DNA of 64,000 nt, taken from Ilex aquifolium. Its lineage: Eukaryota > Streptophyta > Magnoliopsida > Aquifoliales > Aquifoliaceae. Both the position numbers and the translations under genes were made by a program. Each line of letters begins with the position of its first letter. The stretch's first letter is position 1. Shown in pieces: positions 33,257-47,000 of this stretch. The stretch covers positions 20,014,460-20,078,459 of the forward strand of contig OX637409.1 in NCBI GenBank assembly GCA_951799425.1. The letters run 5' to 3'. Below the pieces are notes generated by a model. That model saw only the letters and a list, made by a program, of their open reading frames with translations, searched no databases and was not told the DNA's origin.

Positions 33257-35592
33257 GTCCAAACACAATTTTTAATTTTTTTTTAAAGTATTTATGAGAA
33301 GTTATAAGTTTTAAAAATGCTTTTAAAAAATCACTCCAAATACAACCTTATAAACTTATTTTGCCTATTAAATTTGGGGTGTTAATATTAGCCATCGGAT
33401 TAATTTTAAAATAAAATTTAAAGAAATATCAACCACGAAAAGCAAAAGTCATTTTGTTTATCTTTTAAGATTTGAATTGTATTATACTTTATTATATAGA
33501 TATTTACACAATTGTTTTGAAATATTTCAGAGTGTGTCAAGATGCATTGGTATATTTCGATCAATATTTTAAAAAAATAATTCTCAAATTTTTTATCCGT
33601 TTTTCATTATATTTTCAAAACAAATCAAAATAATTTCAAAACAGGTCTTAACATTTTTATTTTCTAAGTGACTAAAACGAAATTTTCATCTTTAATTACA
33701 ATATTTGTTTGTTGCTATTCAAAATATGCTACATGGGTCCAATTCAAAATGTGAAGTAGGGTATGGTAGTAAATTTTTTATATAACACAGTCCGTAACAC
33801 GACACCGACCTTACCTAAAAATATTGCGATTAATTGATATTGTAATGAATGGGTTAGGTCAATTTTATGATACGAATAACCTGATTTTGACAAGCTAAAT
33901 TTATGTAATAGCAACTCCAACCAAAATCTCAAATGGCAAATGGAGTTTTCAACAATAATATTTGATAGTAGTTTTATCTCCGACCAATATGTCGAATATC
34001 TAGTTGACAATAGGCTAAATTTGACATATCAATTTTGATATGTCAAATCTTTTACAAAGTATTATTTTATTGATCATAAAAGTTTTTAATGCATGGACCC
34101 CCACTAGATGTAGTCATTTATGGCAAAAGTTGCCAAACAAAATTTATAGGCGTTGGGCATGCATGGACCACCACTATAAAACTATCTATTGTGCTAGTAA
34201 ATTTTAAACTTTTTTGAATATAATCAATTTATTTTGCCCCTTTTTTTGTTTTTTATTTCTTTTCTCAATCACACAATAGATTTCCAATACTCTCAATTTT
34301 TTGATTTTTCAATACAACAATCGCAATTTTCTGGTGAAATCTGAAATCACTGATATATCGGTTAGAGTACTAATGAGGTGAATATATTATATTTTACATG
34401 TCAAAATGTCACATAAGTCTTCAAATCCAAATTTGACATCTCAATTTCAACATCTCCATTTGGAGATTCCCTAATTGACATTAGAATTTCAGTAACTAGG
34501 CAAATAGCATTGATCAGATTGAATAGAAAGACTGTGTGGAATATAAGGATTTGAATTTTTATTGAAGATGGTCTTAGACCGAGCTTATCCTTTACTTATA
34601 GATGGAATACGAGCCGGTTTGGATATAATTGGATTTGACTTATCTTTTTATCTTTATCCATTTTTTTTTATAGAGTATGGACTTTTTAATTTGTTTCAAT
34701 TTGGGTTCTTATTTCTGAAACCATGTTCTTTTAATGTAAAAAGAATGTTTGTAAGATACATTTTATTTATTTATTTTTATTGAATTCATTGAAATTATAA
34801 TCTATAAGATAAAAAAATAACAGGAAAAAAGTTAAGAATAAATTCAAAAAACCGATTTAGATAATTTGATTTGTTTATAGAAAATCAATTAGGAAAAAAA
34901 ATGTATGATATTCCATTAATAATAAGACGATGAATAGAGTAAGATCAAAATTAATTATGTATCATACAAATAAAAATAAGGGAGAATCAAACCGAAGACC
35001 TTCATGTAACATGTAGAGTCACTCACCCAATGAGATAGAATTGGAATCCTCGTACCCACACTTCAAAATCCCCATAAAACTATTTCCTATCTTGTGGTTT
35101 TTTTTTAATTACATGGTGTCCAGACTTGTACCGACTATTCTCTCGAGTTTAGCGATTGACCACTGTGATTTGAGTTGGTCTAGAAAATGTCTCCAAATGA
35201 ACAAGAATGACTAGCCCTTAGGAAATATGAAAAAAAATTGAATTTAAGATCTTTAAATTATTAAATAACAGACACAACTACTAAAGGATTGGCCATCAAC
35301 CACCTCTAAAGATTTATATGGTGGTTCTTTTATAGATTCTTAATGTATATCTATTTTTTTGGGAAATTTGGAGGTCGATTCCTCTATAAGGACTTATTTG
35401 GACTTAAGTCCGTAAAAAAAAATTATTTTTTATGAAGTTCATTTTTTGTCAATTTTACTAGACTATCCATTCCTTTAGAAGTAAAATAAAACTAAAAATT
35501 AAAAACTCCTAAATTTTAGAAGTTTGACTAATATTAAAACAAAAATTCTCTCATATCTATCTATATTCATATAAAGGTTAGGATTATATATC

Positions 35593-35593
35593 T

Positions 35594-35633
<40 letters not shown>
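35593..35633 (+). repeat. (CA)n(TA)n compound microsatellite
   Basis: About 14 CA units run directly into about 7 AT units. Confidence 0.95.
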
Positions 35634-36389
35634 GTAACATTAAAAATAAAAAAATAATAACATTTAAATACAAAAAAAAGTTACTATTGTTATTTTTGAA
35701 CATTAAACAAAAATTGAAAATATCTATCTATATGCTCAATAAACAAAATAGCAACATTGAACATTAAACAAAATTGAAAATAAAAATAGTAACATTCAAA
35801 CTCATAACTAGAGGAAGAAGCCTCAAATTCTTCAACATCCAAAAAAGTAACACCGAAAAAGTAATAACATGTTCAATAAAAAATAGTAACATGAAAAAAA
35901 AATAGTAACATGATCAACAAAAAATGTAATAACATGAAACATTGAAAAAAATTGGAGATTATTTATCAAAAAATCAAAATAAAATTAAGGATCAAACTAA
36001 TAATACATTGAGCAAGTTTTTCAACTTTTTTTCGAAAACCAACGAAATAGAAGTTTATGATGAACAGAATGCAATAGAAGATATGGTAATTGTTGATGAT
36101 GTTTAAAACTCTACTGATTTTGATGCTATGGAGAAAGAAATAATATCTAATGAGAAAAATTTGTTGTACTAGAGTGATGATTTTCTTCTAAGAAGAGAGA
36201 ATTTGAATCTTATTTCATATATTTTCAAAGACACTCCCTCTATTTTTTGAATCTTCACTGAAACTCTCTATCAGATTAAAAATGTTAACTAAAATGCAAT
36301 TTTATTAAATTACCAAAGATATATTTTAGAAAAAATTTCATCCACACCCTCTCTAGATATGCATATCTTCAATGAGATCCCTTCTATTT

Positions 36390-36850
36390 TTTAATTTTTT
36401 TACAGATTAAAATTCGGACCAATTAAAATTCGATTCGAGCTAATTAAAATTATTTTTTATGTATTAAAATTCATGTCGATTAAAAATTATATTTTTTTAC
36501 GTATTAAAATTTGAATCGATTAAAATTTAATCGACTCGATTAAAAATTCGGTTCGAATCAAACTTTAATCAACTTGAATCGAATTTTAATTAATACGAAT
36601 TTTAAAAATATAAATTTTAATCGACTTTAAACGAATTTTAATCGGCGCTAACAATTAAGGTAGAACTCAAATCGGTTCGAATTTTAATACGTAAAAAAAA
36701 AAGAAATTTTAATAAGCTCAATTTTTAATACGTTAAAAAAGTAAAATTTAATTAGTTTGAATCTAATTTTAATCGACTCAAATTTTAATATGTAGAAAAA
36801 TAAAATTTAATAAATTCAAATTTTATGTAGAAAAATTGTTTAGGTTTATG
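36390..36850. repeat. Degenerate palindromic AT-rich array
   Basis: Words such as aattaaaattcgattcgag, attaaaattcgaatcgattaa and their complements (aatttaatcgactcgat, tcgaattttaat) alternate on both strands for about 450 bp. It is probably an old foldback element or a local expansion; it has no coding content. Confidence 0.6.
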
Positions 36851-37229
36851 TAGGGATAATTTTGATATTTTAGATGAATTTTTTTTGTTAGAAACGATAA
36901 TTTAAAGACATGGAAAGTCAGTGATATTTAAATATAAATTAAAAAGAGTGTCAGTGATGTTTCGGATAATAAAAAAGTGTCCTTAAATATATATAGTAAA
37001 CTAGAAAATGTGTGAATGAAATTTTTTCAAAATAAAAAAACATTGAAACATGGTCGAACCTTAACTCTACAACAAAATTTTAATAAATATATTACTGAAA
37101 TTTATTCTCACCGGTAAAGAATGTAACAAATAACACCTCCGGTCCAGACTCTCACTGTCACCGAATCTATGTATAACGATACCAACAGATTCATACGTAT
37201 AAATATATATGTAGCATGTATGTACGTAT

Positions 37230-37769
37230 CTAGAGAAAATCTCCCCTGACGGCGTGCCGGTACTGAGATCGCCGGAGATTCTTTTGTCGCTTCTGGTACA
37301 CCATTGCCACAAACCCTACGACACACGCAGAGATGATGACACCGATCACTATCCCAGCCCTCTGTCCACCCTTCAACCCACTAGAGTCGTCACCATTGGC
37401 ATTCACTTCATTCTCATGACTGATGTCACTCGCATTCACCGGAGTCGAAGGTTTCTTAGACGTATGATCTGCGGGAGAAAGAGCCGGAGTCTGAGTTTTC
37501 TTAGATGTAGAATTAGCGGGAGGAGACGGAGAGAGATCTGAAGGCGGTGGCGCCAGAGGAGAACTGGTTGGCGGAGAAGTGAACGTAGCCCCTGCAGGCG
37601 GAGAAGTGAGCGGCGCTCCTGCTGCGTCTGGAGGCGGAGAGGGAGGCGAGTCGGCGGCGAGGTCCGTGGAAGGATTGGGTGAGATTTCAAGTGGGTCGGC
37701 GCAGAGGGAGCGTTGGACCAAGAAGAGTGAGAAGAGAATGACGACTGAAAGTAGATGAAGTTTCGCCAT
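37230..37769 (-). CDS. Arabinogalactan-like Pro-rich protein with a membrane anchor
   Basis: A single-exon frame of 179 residues from ATG at 37769. That start is chosen because it gives a signal peptide (MAKLHLLSVVILFSLFLVQR, cleaved near SLCA-DP). Residues ~25-110 are rich in Pro, Ser, Ala and Thr with SP, AP and PPP motifs (SPPSPPPDAAGAPLTSPPAG), the context for hydroxyproline and arabinogalactan addition. Residues ~140-160 form a transmembrane helix (AGIVIGVIISACVVGFVAMV), followed by a short basic tail (YQKRQKNLRRSQYRHAV). It therefore resembles the AGP-like single-pass wall-membrane proteins of plants rather than GPI-anchored AGPs. The ligand and exact role are unknown. An upstream leader probably extends to about 38100. 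Confidence 0.83.
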   Translation of the reverse strand: MAKLHLLSVVILFSLFLVQRSLCADPLEISPNPSTDLAADSPPSPPPDAAGAPLTSPPAGATFTSPPTSSPLAPPPSDLSPSPPANSTSKKTQTPALSPADHTSKKPSTPVNASDISHENEVNANGDDSSGLKGGQRAGIVIGVIISACVVGFVAMVYQKRQKNLRRSQYRHAVRGDFL

Positions 37770-39226
37770 TGTTAATGGGTTTAGTCCTTCACGATCTGCA
37801 AAGTAAATAGGAGATTCAGATCCGTAGATTAGTACAGAGATTAGTAGTGCAGAATTCAATTCTTGGGGAGAGAATGGTATTTGAATTCAAAAGGTTGGGA
37901 GATCGATCTGGGGAAGTAAAAGACGGTTGAAAAAGTGTGTAAGACAGAGAGAGGGTGGACCTTGGGAAGTGTGAGAAGAGAACGTGCCTGGACTGAAGAT
38001 ACGGAGAAGGGGAATGAAGAAGTGAGATCTGGGTGGAGAGAGAAGTAGTGTGATCGAAGGGACGAAAGGTTTCTCTTTGCCAAGATTGAAGAAGCAGAGA
38101 CCCGAATGAAAGGGAGTGAGAATCATGTATTGAAAGAAGGAAAGTGGTATTTGAATTTGAGGGATGCTACACCCGAATGAAGTCAAAAAAATTGAAACAT
38201 AAATACATAATATCTCTTGGATCAGTGGGTCCGTCAATTTTTTCAATAGGACCCACTCATCAAAGGGATGATATGCATTTGAGTTTTAATTTTTGGGTTT
38301 CATTTGGGTTATGTAGCATTTTTCGTTGAATTTAAATAGCAAAAGAAGAAGAAATTGGGTTTTGCTATTTTTGCATTTAATTTTTTAGCAAAGCCTACAA
38401 CAACCTTATTTAGTGATCTTATTATTCTTTTTTATTAAATTGATAGTGAACTCTATTATTAGTTAAGATCTACTATCAATTCAATAGTTATGATTCATCA
38501 CGTTATCAAATAAGATCACTAAATTAGATATAAATATCATTTCTCTTAATTTTTTGATCTTATTTATTAATTTAATATATCATAGTTATTAAATTGATAA
38601 TAAATTTCGAGACTCTCGATTAATAGTGAATGTCACTATCAATTCAATGACAAAAAATAACAAATTAAATTGAAATAGTATTGCTCATCTAATTAATACA
38701 ATTGTAAGATAAGTCAATCAACCTTGCATATTAGATTAATTCAATATAGATTAGGCAAGTTATGATTTTAGACTCGACGTGTAAATTTAATATAAAATTT
38801 GATATGGAATTAACAAATTTAGGTTAATTCTTGGTGGGTTCAATTCGTAAATGGGTGAATCCAATAAATTCATCAAACAAATATATTGACACGAATCCAA
38901 CTAAATACGATACGAAATCGTTACACACAACTTCGTACATGATCCAAACCTGACTATACTTATATGTGGTCGAGAATTTGAATATATTATCTATTGAAGG
39001 TGAGCTAGAATATAAATATAATTTCTTAAAATTCAAGTTTACCTAATTAATTCTAATGAGATTGGATTTTCATTTGAACGAATTACAATATGGAGTGCCG
39101 ACTTTAAAAACAAGATCTAGATTCGAGTTCTTAAAATAGCATTTGAATTTTGAAGTGCACATATTTGCACTAAATCATATTTTTGTCATCCATGAAGCTA
39201 TAATCTCCGAATGGAGGAGATATAAA
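37770..39226. other. Upstream region of the AGP-like gene and AT-rich spacer
   Basis: 37770-38110 holds pyrimidine-rich (minus-strand) leader sequence with a possible 5' UTR intron. From 38390 to 38700 the AT-rich phrases 'aattgatagt' and 'tcactatcaattcaat' recur in both orientations. No other gene is supported. Confidence 0.4.
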
Positions 39227-39240
39227 ACCTCGACATCCAA

Positions 39241-39470
39241 TCCCAAGGTTAGCTTAGTAGTTACTCGACCACCTGATAAGCGTTTTCACAGACGTAAGTC
39301 AGGGGTTCGAATATTTCACAAAACGTTCATCTTCTTTGGGGCCACCGTCCATAGATTTATTCCCTTGTGTAGAAAGACGACTTTGTACAAGATTCAGTAC
39401 TAATCTAATGAATGAGCGAGATAATATACTACTGTGATTTATTAGAATACTGGTTACCAAAAAAAAAAAC
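39241..39470 (+). mobile_element. SINE, third family, with 14 bp target-site duplication
   Basis: Contains a box A-like ggttagcttagtagttac, a box B (aggggttcgaatatttc) and a poly-A end at 39459-39469. The flanks acctcgacatccaa (39227-39240) and acctcgccatccaa (39471-39484) are a target duplication with one change, which fixes both ends. Confidence 0.85.
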
Positions 39471-39584
39471 ACCTCGCCATCCAAGTTATTTTGCGACATG
39501 AGAAGGAAGTGGAAGGCAAAGGCGTTAATAGAGGCGAAAGCAATGGAAAGCAACTTGAATGATGTACGTGGGGGGGGTTTGGGT

Positions 39585-39610
39585 GGGGGGGGGGGGGGGG
39601 GGGGGGGGGG
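39585..39610 (+). repeat. Homopolymer of 26 G
   Basis: An unbroken G run, preceded by shorter G runs from about 39570. Its true length is uncertain because such runs are hard to sequence. Confidence 0.8.
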
Positions 39611-41018
39611 TTGTATACATTCCCTCTCCAATATGTCTTTTTTTGGGAGAAATGGATGTTTAGATTAGTAATTAAGTATCATACATCATTTTTAGTTAGC
39701 ATACTCCCATAACATCAGCATTAAGTTGTTCTTTAATGCAATTACTAGGATAGACAAAAACATGGCAGCCTTCACCAACTTGGGCACCCTTCCTAGCCAG
39801 TAGATCTGCACTCTTGTTGGTCTCCCTCATCTCCTGCTTCATCCGGGTCTCCAATATGTCGTTGAAGAGTTATTTTCTTAGCATCCACATCTCTTCTAAT
39901 ATTTTTTTTTTTCTATTTTATTACATTTTTGTGGTAGACAGGAGCATGTATGAGTTGTTGAAGTTTTTCCAAAATAATAATTATCAGAGTTTTATGGAAA
40001 ACGATTGAAAGAGAATCTCACATTAGAAAGTTTGAAGAAAATAAAGACATTTATTAATAGACAGATGTCTATTACGTGTTTTTGCTTTAATGTTAAGAAT
40101 ACTAGTATGCATGAGGATGCACACGCACTTGACACTGTAAGCATCGTAGTGAGAAACAATCAGATCATAACCGTTGATTTATTATTTATTTTTCATTGAA
40201 CGGTCAATTTCACATATACATACGGTCAGATGGTTGATTTCATGTCTGATCATTTGATTATCATCAATAACCACATTACATACAATGATGGCAAGATCTA
40301 GAATGTAGATTGCTAAAAAGTGTGATCAATAGTTATTTTAAAATGTGATTGTTAAAAACAGTTTATTTTAAAACTTTACATGTCTATAAATTATAATATT
40401 TCGTTAATTTTAATACTATTTCGTTTGATTGTCGTGTTCTAATATAGGATATTAAATTAAGAAATTAAAGACTATTCCCAATAACACAATAAAACATAAG
40501 ATTAAGTGAATGATAAAAACATTATTATATATTCATTCTAATGCCTTGTGTGGTAAGATGTTAGACTAAGAGTAGAATAACATTTATTTAGGTAAGAGGA
40601 TAACATTTATTCAGTTTAATCCCAATGGATTTGAAATTTCTGACCTCAATGTATTGACCTTCAATGAAGGATAAAACGATGGCTTTATGCCAGCAAAAGC
40701 TCTCCAACATGTTAACCTCCCACAGCAAGCTATACCAACTTTCTTCTAAACTATATATTCTTTCCAGGTTCCAGATAGTAAGGGCAGACATACACCTATC
40801 TTGCATGTGTGCTCCAAAATGCAATGCAGTTGGAGAAAGAAGAAAAGTCAATGAGGGAGACATTATGGAGTTAAAAACTTGAAAGCCTAAATCCTATACT
40901 GAAAAGAAATAAAACTAAAATCAGACTCACTTCTCAGTCAATCTAGTTTCATCTATCTACTATTGCCCTACTTGTTTGTGATGGTAGTTAGGGAGGCACC
41001 TAACATACCATACAATCC
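39611..41018. other. Spacer and 3' flank of the PDI gene
   Basis: No gene is supported. Frames of 60-90 codons at 39814-40199 and 40588-40882 show no domain. The PDI 3' UTR probably occupies the last few hundred bases. Confidence 0.4.
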
Positions 41019-44000
41019 TCATAATTCGTCCTTCACATCATTGATGCTGCTCTTGATGCTTTCTTTGGCTTCTGAGCTCTCGGGTGTCTTGGCTTCTGAG
41101 CTCTCGGGTTTCTTGGCTTCAGAGCTCTCGGGTGTCGGACTTGAACCTGGTTTCTGGAGCTTGAAAGGAATTGATGCATGTTTCTTGAGGAATTTGTAGA
41201 ATCCCACCACTGTACGATCAGCGTCGACAGTAATCTGCCAGACCACAGAAACATGAGAATGTAAAGCGAATACAATACACAAAACCAGAATGTAAAAAGG
41301 TGGTGAAGTTCACCGGATTAGATTTTTCAAACCCACTTACAGGATCAATGCTCTTGTTTCCTGCTGGGAAGAAAAGAATTGTGGGGAATCCATCAGCCTG
41401 TTTAAACAACAAACAGGTTTAGTTGGAACAATTTCTTCCAGATGTGGGTTTTACTCCCCTAAATCCAACAATAAATGAAGTATTGAAGCATCAGTGCAAG
41501 GGGATTCATCATCACAAATAGCACTTGTCTTAATTAGATGAAATCGGATAGTGGAAACAAAGGCTTCCACTGGTGTTGGGTAATCCATGTTAAGCATTAG
41601 CAGATACACCAAACGCAATTATCAGTGTTAATTGTATCGCACTGTACGAATGGAAACCCATAATCCAAAATACCAAGTTCAATGTCAAGCTAGCAGAACA
41701 TTTCAGAGTTCAATCAGCAGGTTGACTTTCAAATTACCTTTGCCCTGGGGTGTTCGTTTGTTGTTCCATCCATTTTGGCAACAACAAGAGAGTCAATACC
41801 ATGTAAATGTTCGGCAAGCTTGTCGTATATTGGCTCCAATGCTTGGCAATGCCCACACCAGGGTGCATAGATCTGAACAGAAAGTTTAAACACATACAAT
41901 ATTCCAGCACAAAGTGAAGGATCAATAACAGCACATTGTACATGGCCTGAAAATTGCTTGGAATGGTACCTCAAGCAGAACATCTTTTGACTCATCCAAA
42001 ACGAGTTCATCGAAGTTATTCCCAACCACGATCGTCACATCCTCATCATTCTATGAATTTCAACAGACGAAATAGAAGTTGGATAAGCAGGATCAGATAA
42101 CAACTAATCTACTAGAAAAGGATATAACAACTCACTGTCTCAGGAAGTGGGTCTGACTTATAGAAAGGTTTCAGCTTGTCTTCTATGAAATCCTCCCCGA
42201 AAACCTGAGGGATGAAAGAGAAACAAATATTAACAAATGATCAGTTGCAGTTACCTCTTGCCAAGAACTTTGGGACTTGAGAGAACCAAAAAAAAAAAAT
42301 GCTAATTTGCTGAACTCCTGACACCTTTCCCAACATCAAGAAAGACATAAAAAAGAGAAGCAAACAAAAAAAAAGTAGGGGATCCAACCTTAATTTTATC
42401 CAGGGTCAATTCCCCGTCAAGTATATACTTCTTACCGTCATCACTTCCTGTATACCCAATAATCTGCATAAAAGTATATTGACCATTAAAAATTAGTCTC
42501 ACCTCATATCAACTCGATCTTAGCTCAAATGACAACAGACATGCATGAGGTTCATGACAAACTTAAAGAAGGTCATAGAGAAGTTTTACTTTTGAAGCAT
42601 CCCCGGTGACGCCAAAAAAATCTGACACAGGTCGTCCAACGTCTTCATTGTCCATTTCAACGTAGACAAAGATAAGCTGTGAATAGCAGTCGGCAATATG
42701 TAATATTAGTGTACAAATTTATAAGTTAGAACTCTAAGTGGACTAGTGGAGTGTTGCACATGCGTGTAACAAGTAAGACATCAAAAGTGCAACAAAGATG
42801 GGCAGAATTTTTCTTGCCCATCAACATATCAAGATTCAAGAGTCGGATACAAGACATCCACTTTGTGCAAAAAATGTCAACTGTTTACAGAATGTATGCA
42901 GTCTACTCCAACACCCTCAATCTGTGCAATTATGTATTTTATTGCTAAAAGATGTTAAAAAGTACCTAAAAAAGGAAGTTAAGAATTAAAAATCAAAGGA
43001 AAAGAAAAAAAAAGGTTCAAGTAAACAGGATCCACTAGGAGCCACAAGCATTAAACATTAGTTTTTGCATAGTTCTGTTCACTATATCATTACGACTCAA
43101 GAACATAATACCCATTTTCAGCTTTTGTCATCATCATCGTCAATTACCTTCCCCTTGAAAAATTTAGCAGCTTCTTCAAATGTTGGGACAACCTTCTCAT
43201 AATCATTTGAATTGGCGAACAGCAATAGCTGTAAGCACAAAACAATGGATACGTTAAAACCATAATATGAAAGTGTTAACTCCTAAATAGTAAAGTGCAC
43301 TTCTATATTCTTCCAAACTTACGAGCAATTATAAGATACACATATCCCATATTACCTGTTTCTTAATTGGACTATCAAATATCAAAGGCGCACTTTCTCT
43401 ACTAAAAGTGGTCACCAAAGGAAGCTTGTTGGCTAACACAAACTCAGCTATTGCAGACTTGATGAATTGACCATCTGTGAACACAATTTTGGACATGGGT
43501 ATGTAGCTATATCCAAATATAACAATATTATGATTCCAAACTCTTAGAGCAGTAAATGAACAAACAAACCATAATGGGCCTCTTTCTCAGCCTCCTTCTT
43601 TAACATGACCAAAGCAGGCCGTTTAACATTGGGATCCACATGGAAAAACTTTGCCACATCAGGATTCACTGTTTGATAGAAGTTGACATCATCTTCAAGT
43701 CTCGAAGCAGCAGCAAGCTCCTCACTCTCAGGACCCTGTAATTAATAGGAGTATAAGACAAACCACAAATGGAGGAGTAATGCAGATATAAATAGAATTT
43801 TGATACAGCAAACTGCTTGGCAGCACTATGAATTTAGATAAATTGAAGGATTAATACTGGTAAGAGAAGTTCTATATCAATTGATCAACTCAATAAAACC
43901 AGCAAGATGAAGCTCGTATCTCCCAAACAAACAGAAGAAAGCGCCTGGGCCAACTGGTCAGACGATAACTACAGCTGCTGTAGACCACAGTCCTCGGGAT

Positions 44001-47000
44001 TACAAAGATGACAAGAATTCTTCAACTTCCATTAAAATATAGTTGAAAAGAAATCAGTCTCTGCTAGACTGCAGGACACTTTCATCTAGACTAATTTAAC
44101 AACAAACTCTATTATCTTGTTCATTTGAAGTGATGCTCTATCAGTTGCAGGAAAAAAGAAAAGAAAATCTCTTCAAGAGATATTCCATCTAGATAGGTTA
44201 GAGAACTCGAGTACCTAAACATAAATAACAACGGAAAATGTGAAAAAAGCAAGTTCGTGCGATCAACTTCTATGTTTGAAATTATGCAATATTTGATGCT
44301 ATAATATTTAATAACATAGCATACAGAAAGCGAAAAATACAACATTTCATAAAATCCCCAATTAAACCAAAATTGCATAAAAAACATACCGTTGAAAAGA
44401 AGCTTCTTTAGCTCTCACTTATTAGTTTAGGGACACATCTTTGTCTTTAATAACAGTTAAAAGAAGGGTAAATTGCACAAATAGTCCTTGAGGTTTACTA
44501 CTAGTTGAACTTTGATCCTTAAAGTTTTAATTTCATCAATGTAGTCCTCAAAGTTGTTTACAAATTGGACCAATGTAGTCGTTGACACTGTTGACACTAC
44601 CTGCCGTTTAAATAATAGAAGGAAAATGTCATGTGCTTGGCACATGAGGGTATTAAGGGACCTTTTTGGTATTTTACAATAATTCCTCCATCCAAACAAC
44701 ATTATTCCCTATTTGAACCATATTAAACATGGACCCAAACACACCTCTTCTCCTTCATCTGTTTTTTCCTTCTTTTCTATCTCTTTGTCTGGCTCACACA
44801 CAAATTCACTATGTCTCTCTCCTTCCAATTAGCTCTCCTTTTGCATCAATCTCTCTCTCTCTCTTTCTCTCTCTCAAACCGAAAGCATCTTCTCTATTTC
44901 TCTTTTTGTGTCAAACACTAGCACAATCACAAAACCAAACGCAAACACAAATATTTACATATTTACATAACAAATACAATCTCCGTATCTCTCTTTCTTT
45001 CCTAAAAATACTATATCTGTCTTGATCCTGCACCAACGCACAATACCCAATGCATAATCTCACAAATTCCTAATTTTTCATGAATTTCACGAGCAATTAA
45101 GTTCCAAGTCATGGCACCACATTGACATTGCTAATAAGTCAGATTTGATATTACAGTGGTGAAGTCTTTCAGACAGAGAGGGATGGTGATGTTGGTTGCT
45201 GATATCGGGATGGTGCTCAGGGGTATCTGTGGGAATGGTGAGGATGAGGATGTGGTTGCCATTAGTAGGGGACTGCCGACTAGAAAGCACGTATCTGATA
45301 CGATACGGAAACGGGGATACAACAAAATTTAAAAAGATAGGACACGGGTACGACAAGGATACGGCTATTAAAACAATATAATATATTTTTTAAATAATAA
45401 TAGAGCTGTAATATATTAAAAGTAAAACATATATTATAACAATATTAATAATAAGGCCTAACAAATATTATTTTTTTGATTAAAATTGAAATAGATCAAA
45501 TTAAATATCTACCATTTTCATCAAATATCATGACATCTATTCACATTCATAGTATATAAGTTACATAACAAAAAATATATTAAAAAAAATAAAAATCACA
45601 CTCTTAATAGTTAAAAGTTATTTTTTTAATAAAAAAATTGTTGGACGTGTCCTATACGTATCTCAGCCGTGTCCTGGCCGTGTCCGACTAAGTTCACTAT
45701 TCAAGACACTTTTAGCCGTATCGGACACATGTCTGACCGTATCCTGGCCATGTCCGTGTTGGACATGTGTCCGACACTGCCACAGCTCCCCTGTGGAAGT
45801 ATCCATGCTTCCTAGACTGCCGACAATATCCATGGTTGGGGTAGGGGTGGGTAGGCTTTTGTCCGAGACATCCGGCTTTTCCATTTATGCCCTTTGCTTT
45901 TGGATGCAAAACGACATATATGCTCCTTATAACCCTTATAGGCCAGGCACATGATATTTTCTGTTAATTATTTAAACGATAGTTAGTGTCGGGGACTACA
46001 TTGGTTCAATGTGTAACTTTGAGGACAAAATTGACGAAATTAAAATTCATGGACTATTTGTGCAATTTACCCTTAAAAAGAAATTTCAGGGGCCTTGGAC
46101 ATAAAAGAATATGAGAAATATAATCCACACTCCAGTCTTTCTCTGTCACCCAACTACACAAGTCATATAGCTAATCTTTTCTTCTTTTTCCTTTGGACTT
46201 AAGTAAGATAGCTAACTGGGGGCAACAACGAAAGTGAGTGAGTAAATAGTAAATACCACCAATGAATCAAGAAAGCCCAAAACAACTTTATCCAAGGAGG
46301 TCAATATGCGCTCTGCGTCCTCTACTGTGGTTATGTTATATATACTAGGTCCTATCTTCTTCTTGATCCAGGTTACTATGCCATCCCTGCACAATAACAT
46401 AAACTGTTCAGCTTTCCAAATATGCATATCTTAACACAAGCAACAATAACAAACTTATCTATTCTATACTTCCTTGAGTTTGAACACTCTTCTCAAAGTA
46501 AACAAAAAAGCACTTCTCAATGTTGTTCCCTTAGATTTGAGTCATTTGACTGCCCTCACTGCATATGTGATGATGATCAAAGTGAAATTTTAATAAGGAC
46601 GAAAAGATACATGACACTAGACCATGTTTAAAGTTATGTAATCATCCCAAGTTAACTGGAAAAGATACAATTGAATTTTTGAACATAACGTGTAAGATGG
46701 CAGCCATTTCCCTGAATGCCTACGTTCAAGATTATAGACTTGCACCTCGAAATGATATGCAAAACATAATTTTACTTCTCACTAAGTGATATAAAATATA
46801 GGCCGGTCCATTCATTTTCTATGAATACAAGGAAAAACCCATTCGTGAATTCAATTAAGATGAACAATTTCATTTCTTAATAACAGATTAAAGAAGCAAC
46901 ACTTTTTCGATAGCTTTGACAAAGCAAAGCACCATTTCAACCAAATTAGTAAATGGACGATATTACAATAACAATACACTAAGTAATTGTTACATGCCTA

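Larger units (their letters stand above)
33257..37229. other. Long AT-rich intergenic region
   Basis: No gene is supported. At about 33905-34490 the words caactccaaccaaaatctc and atctccatttggagattcc suggest an old MITE. From 35640 to 35950 'aatagtaacat' recurs many times. The 73-codon frame at 34562 has no domain. Confidence 0.4.

Noticed and set aside
32335..33266. Long minus-strand frames rich in Pro, His and Thr
   Set aside because: They overlap in several frames of a GGT low-complexity tract, have no domain, and reflect the repeat composition only.
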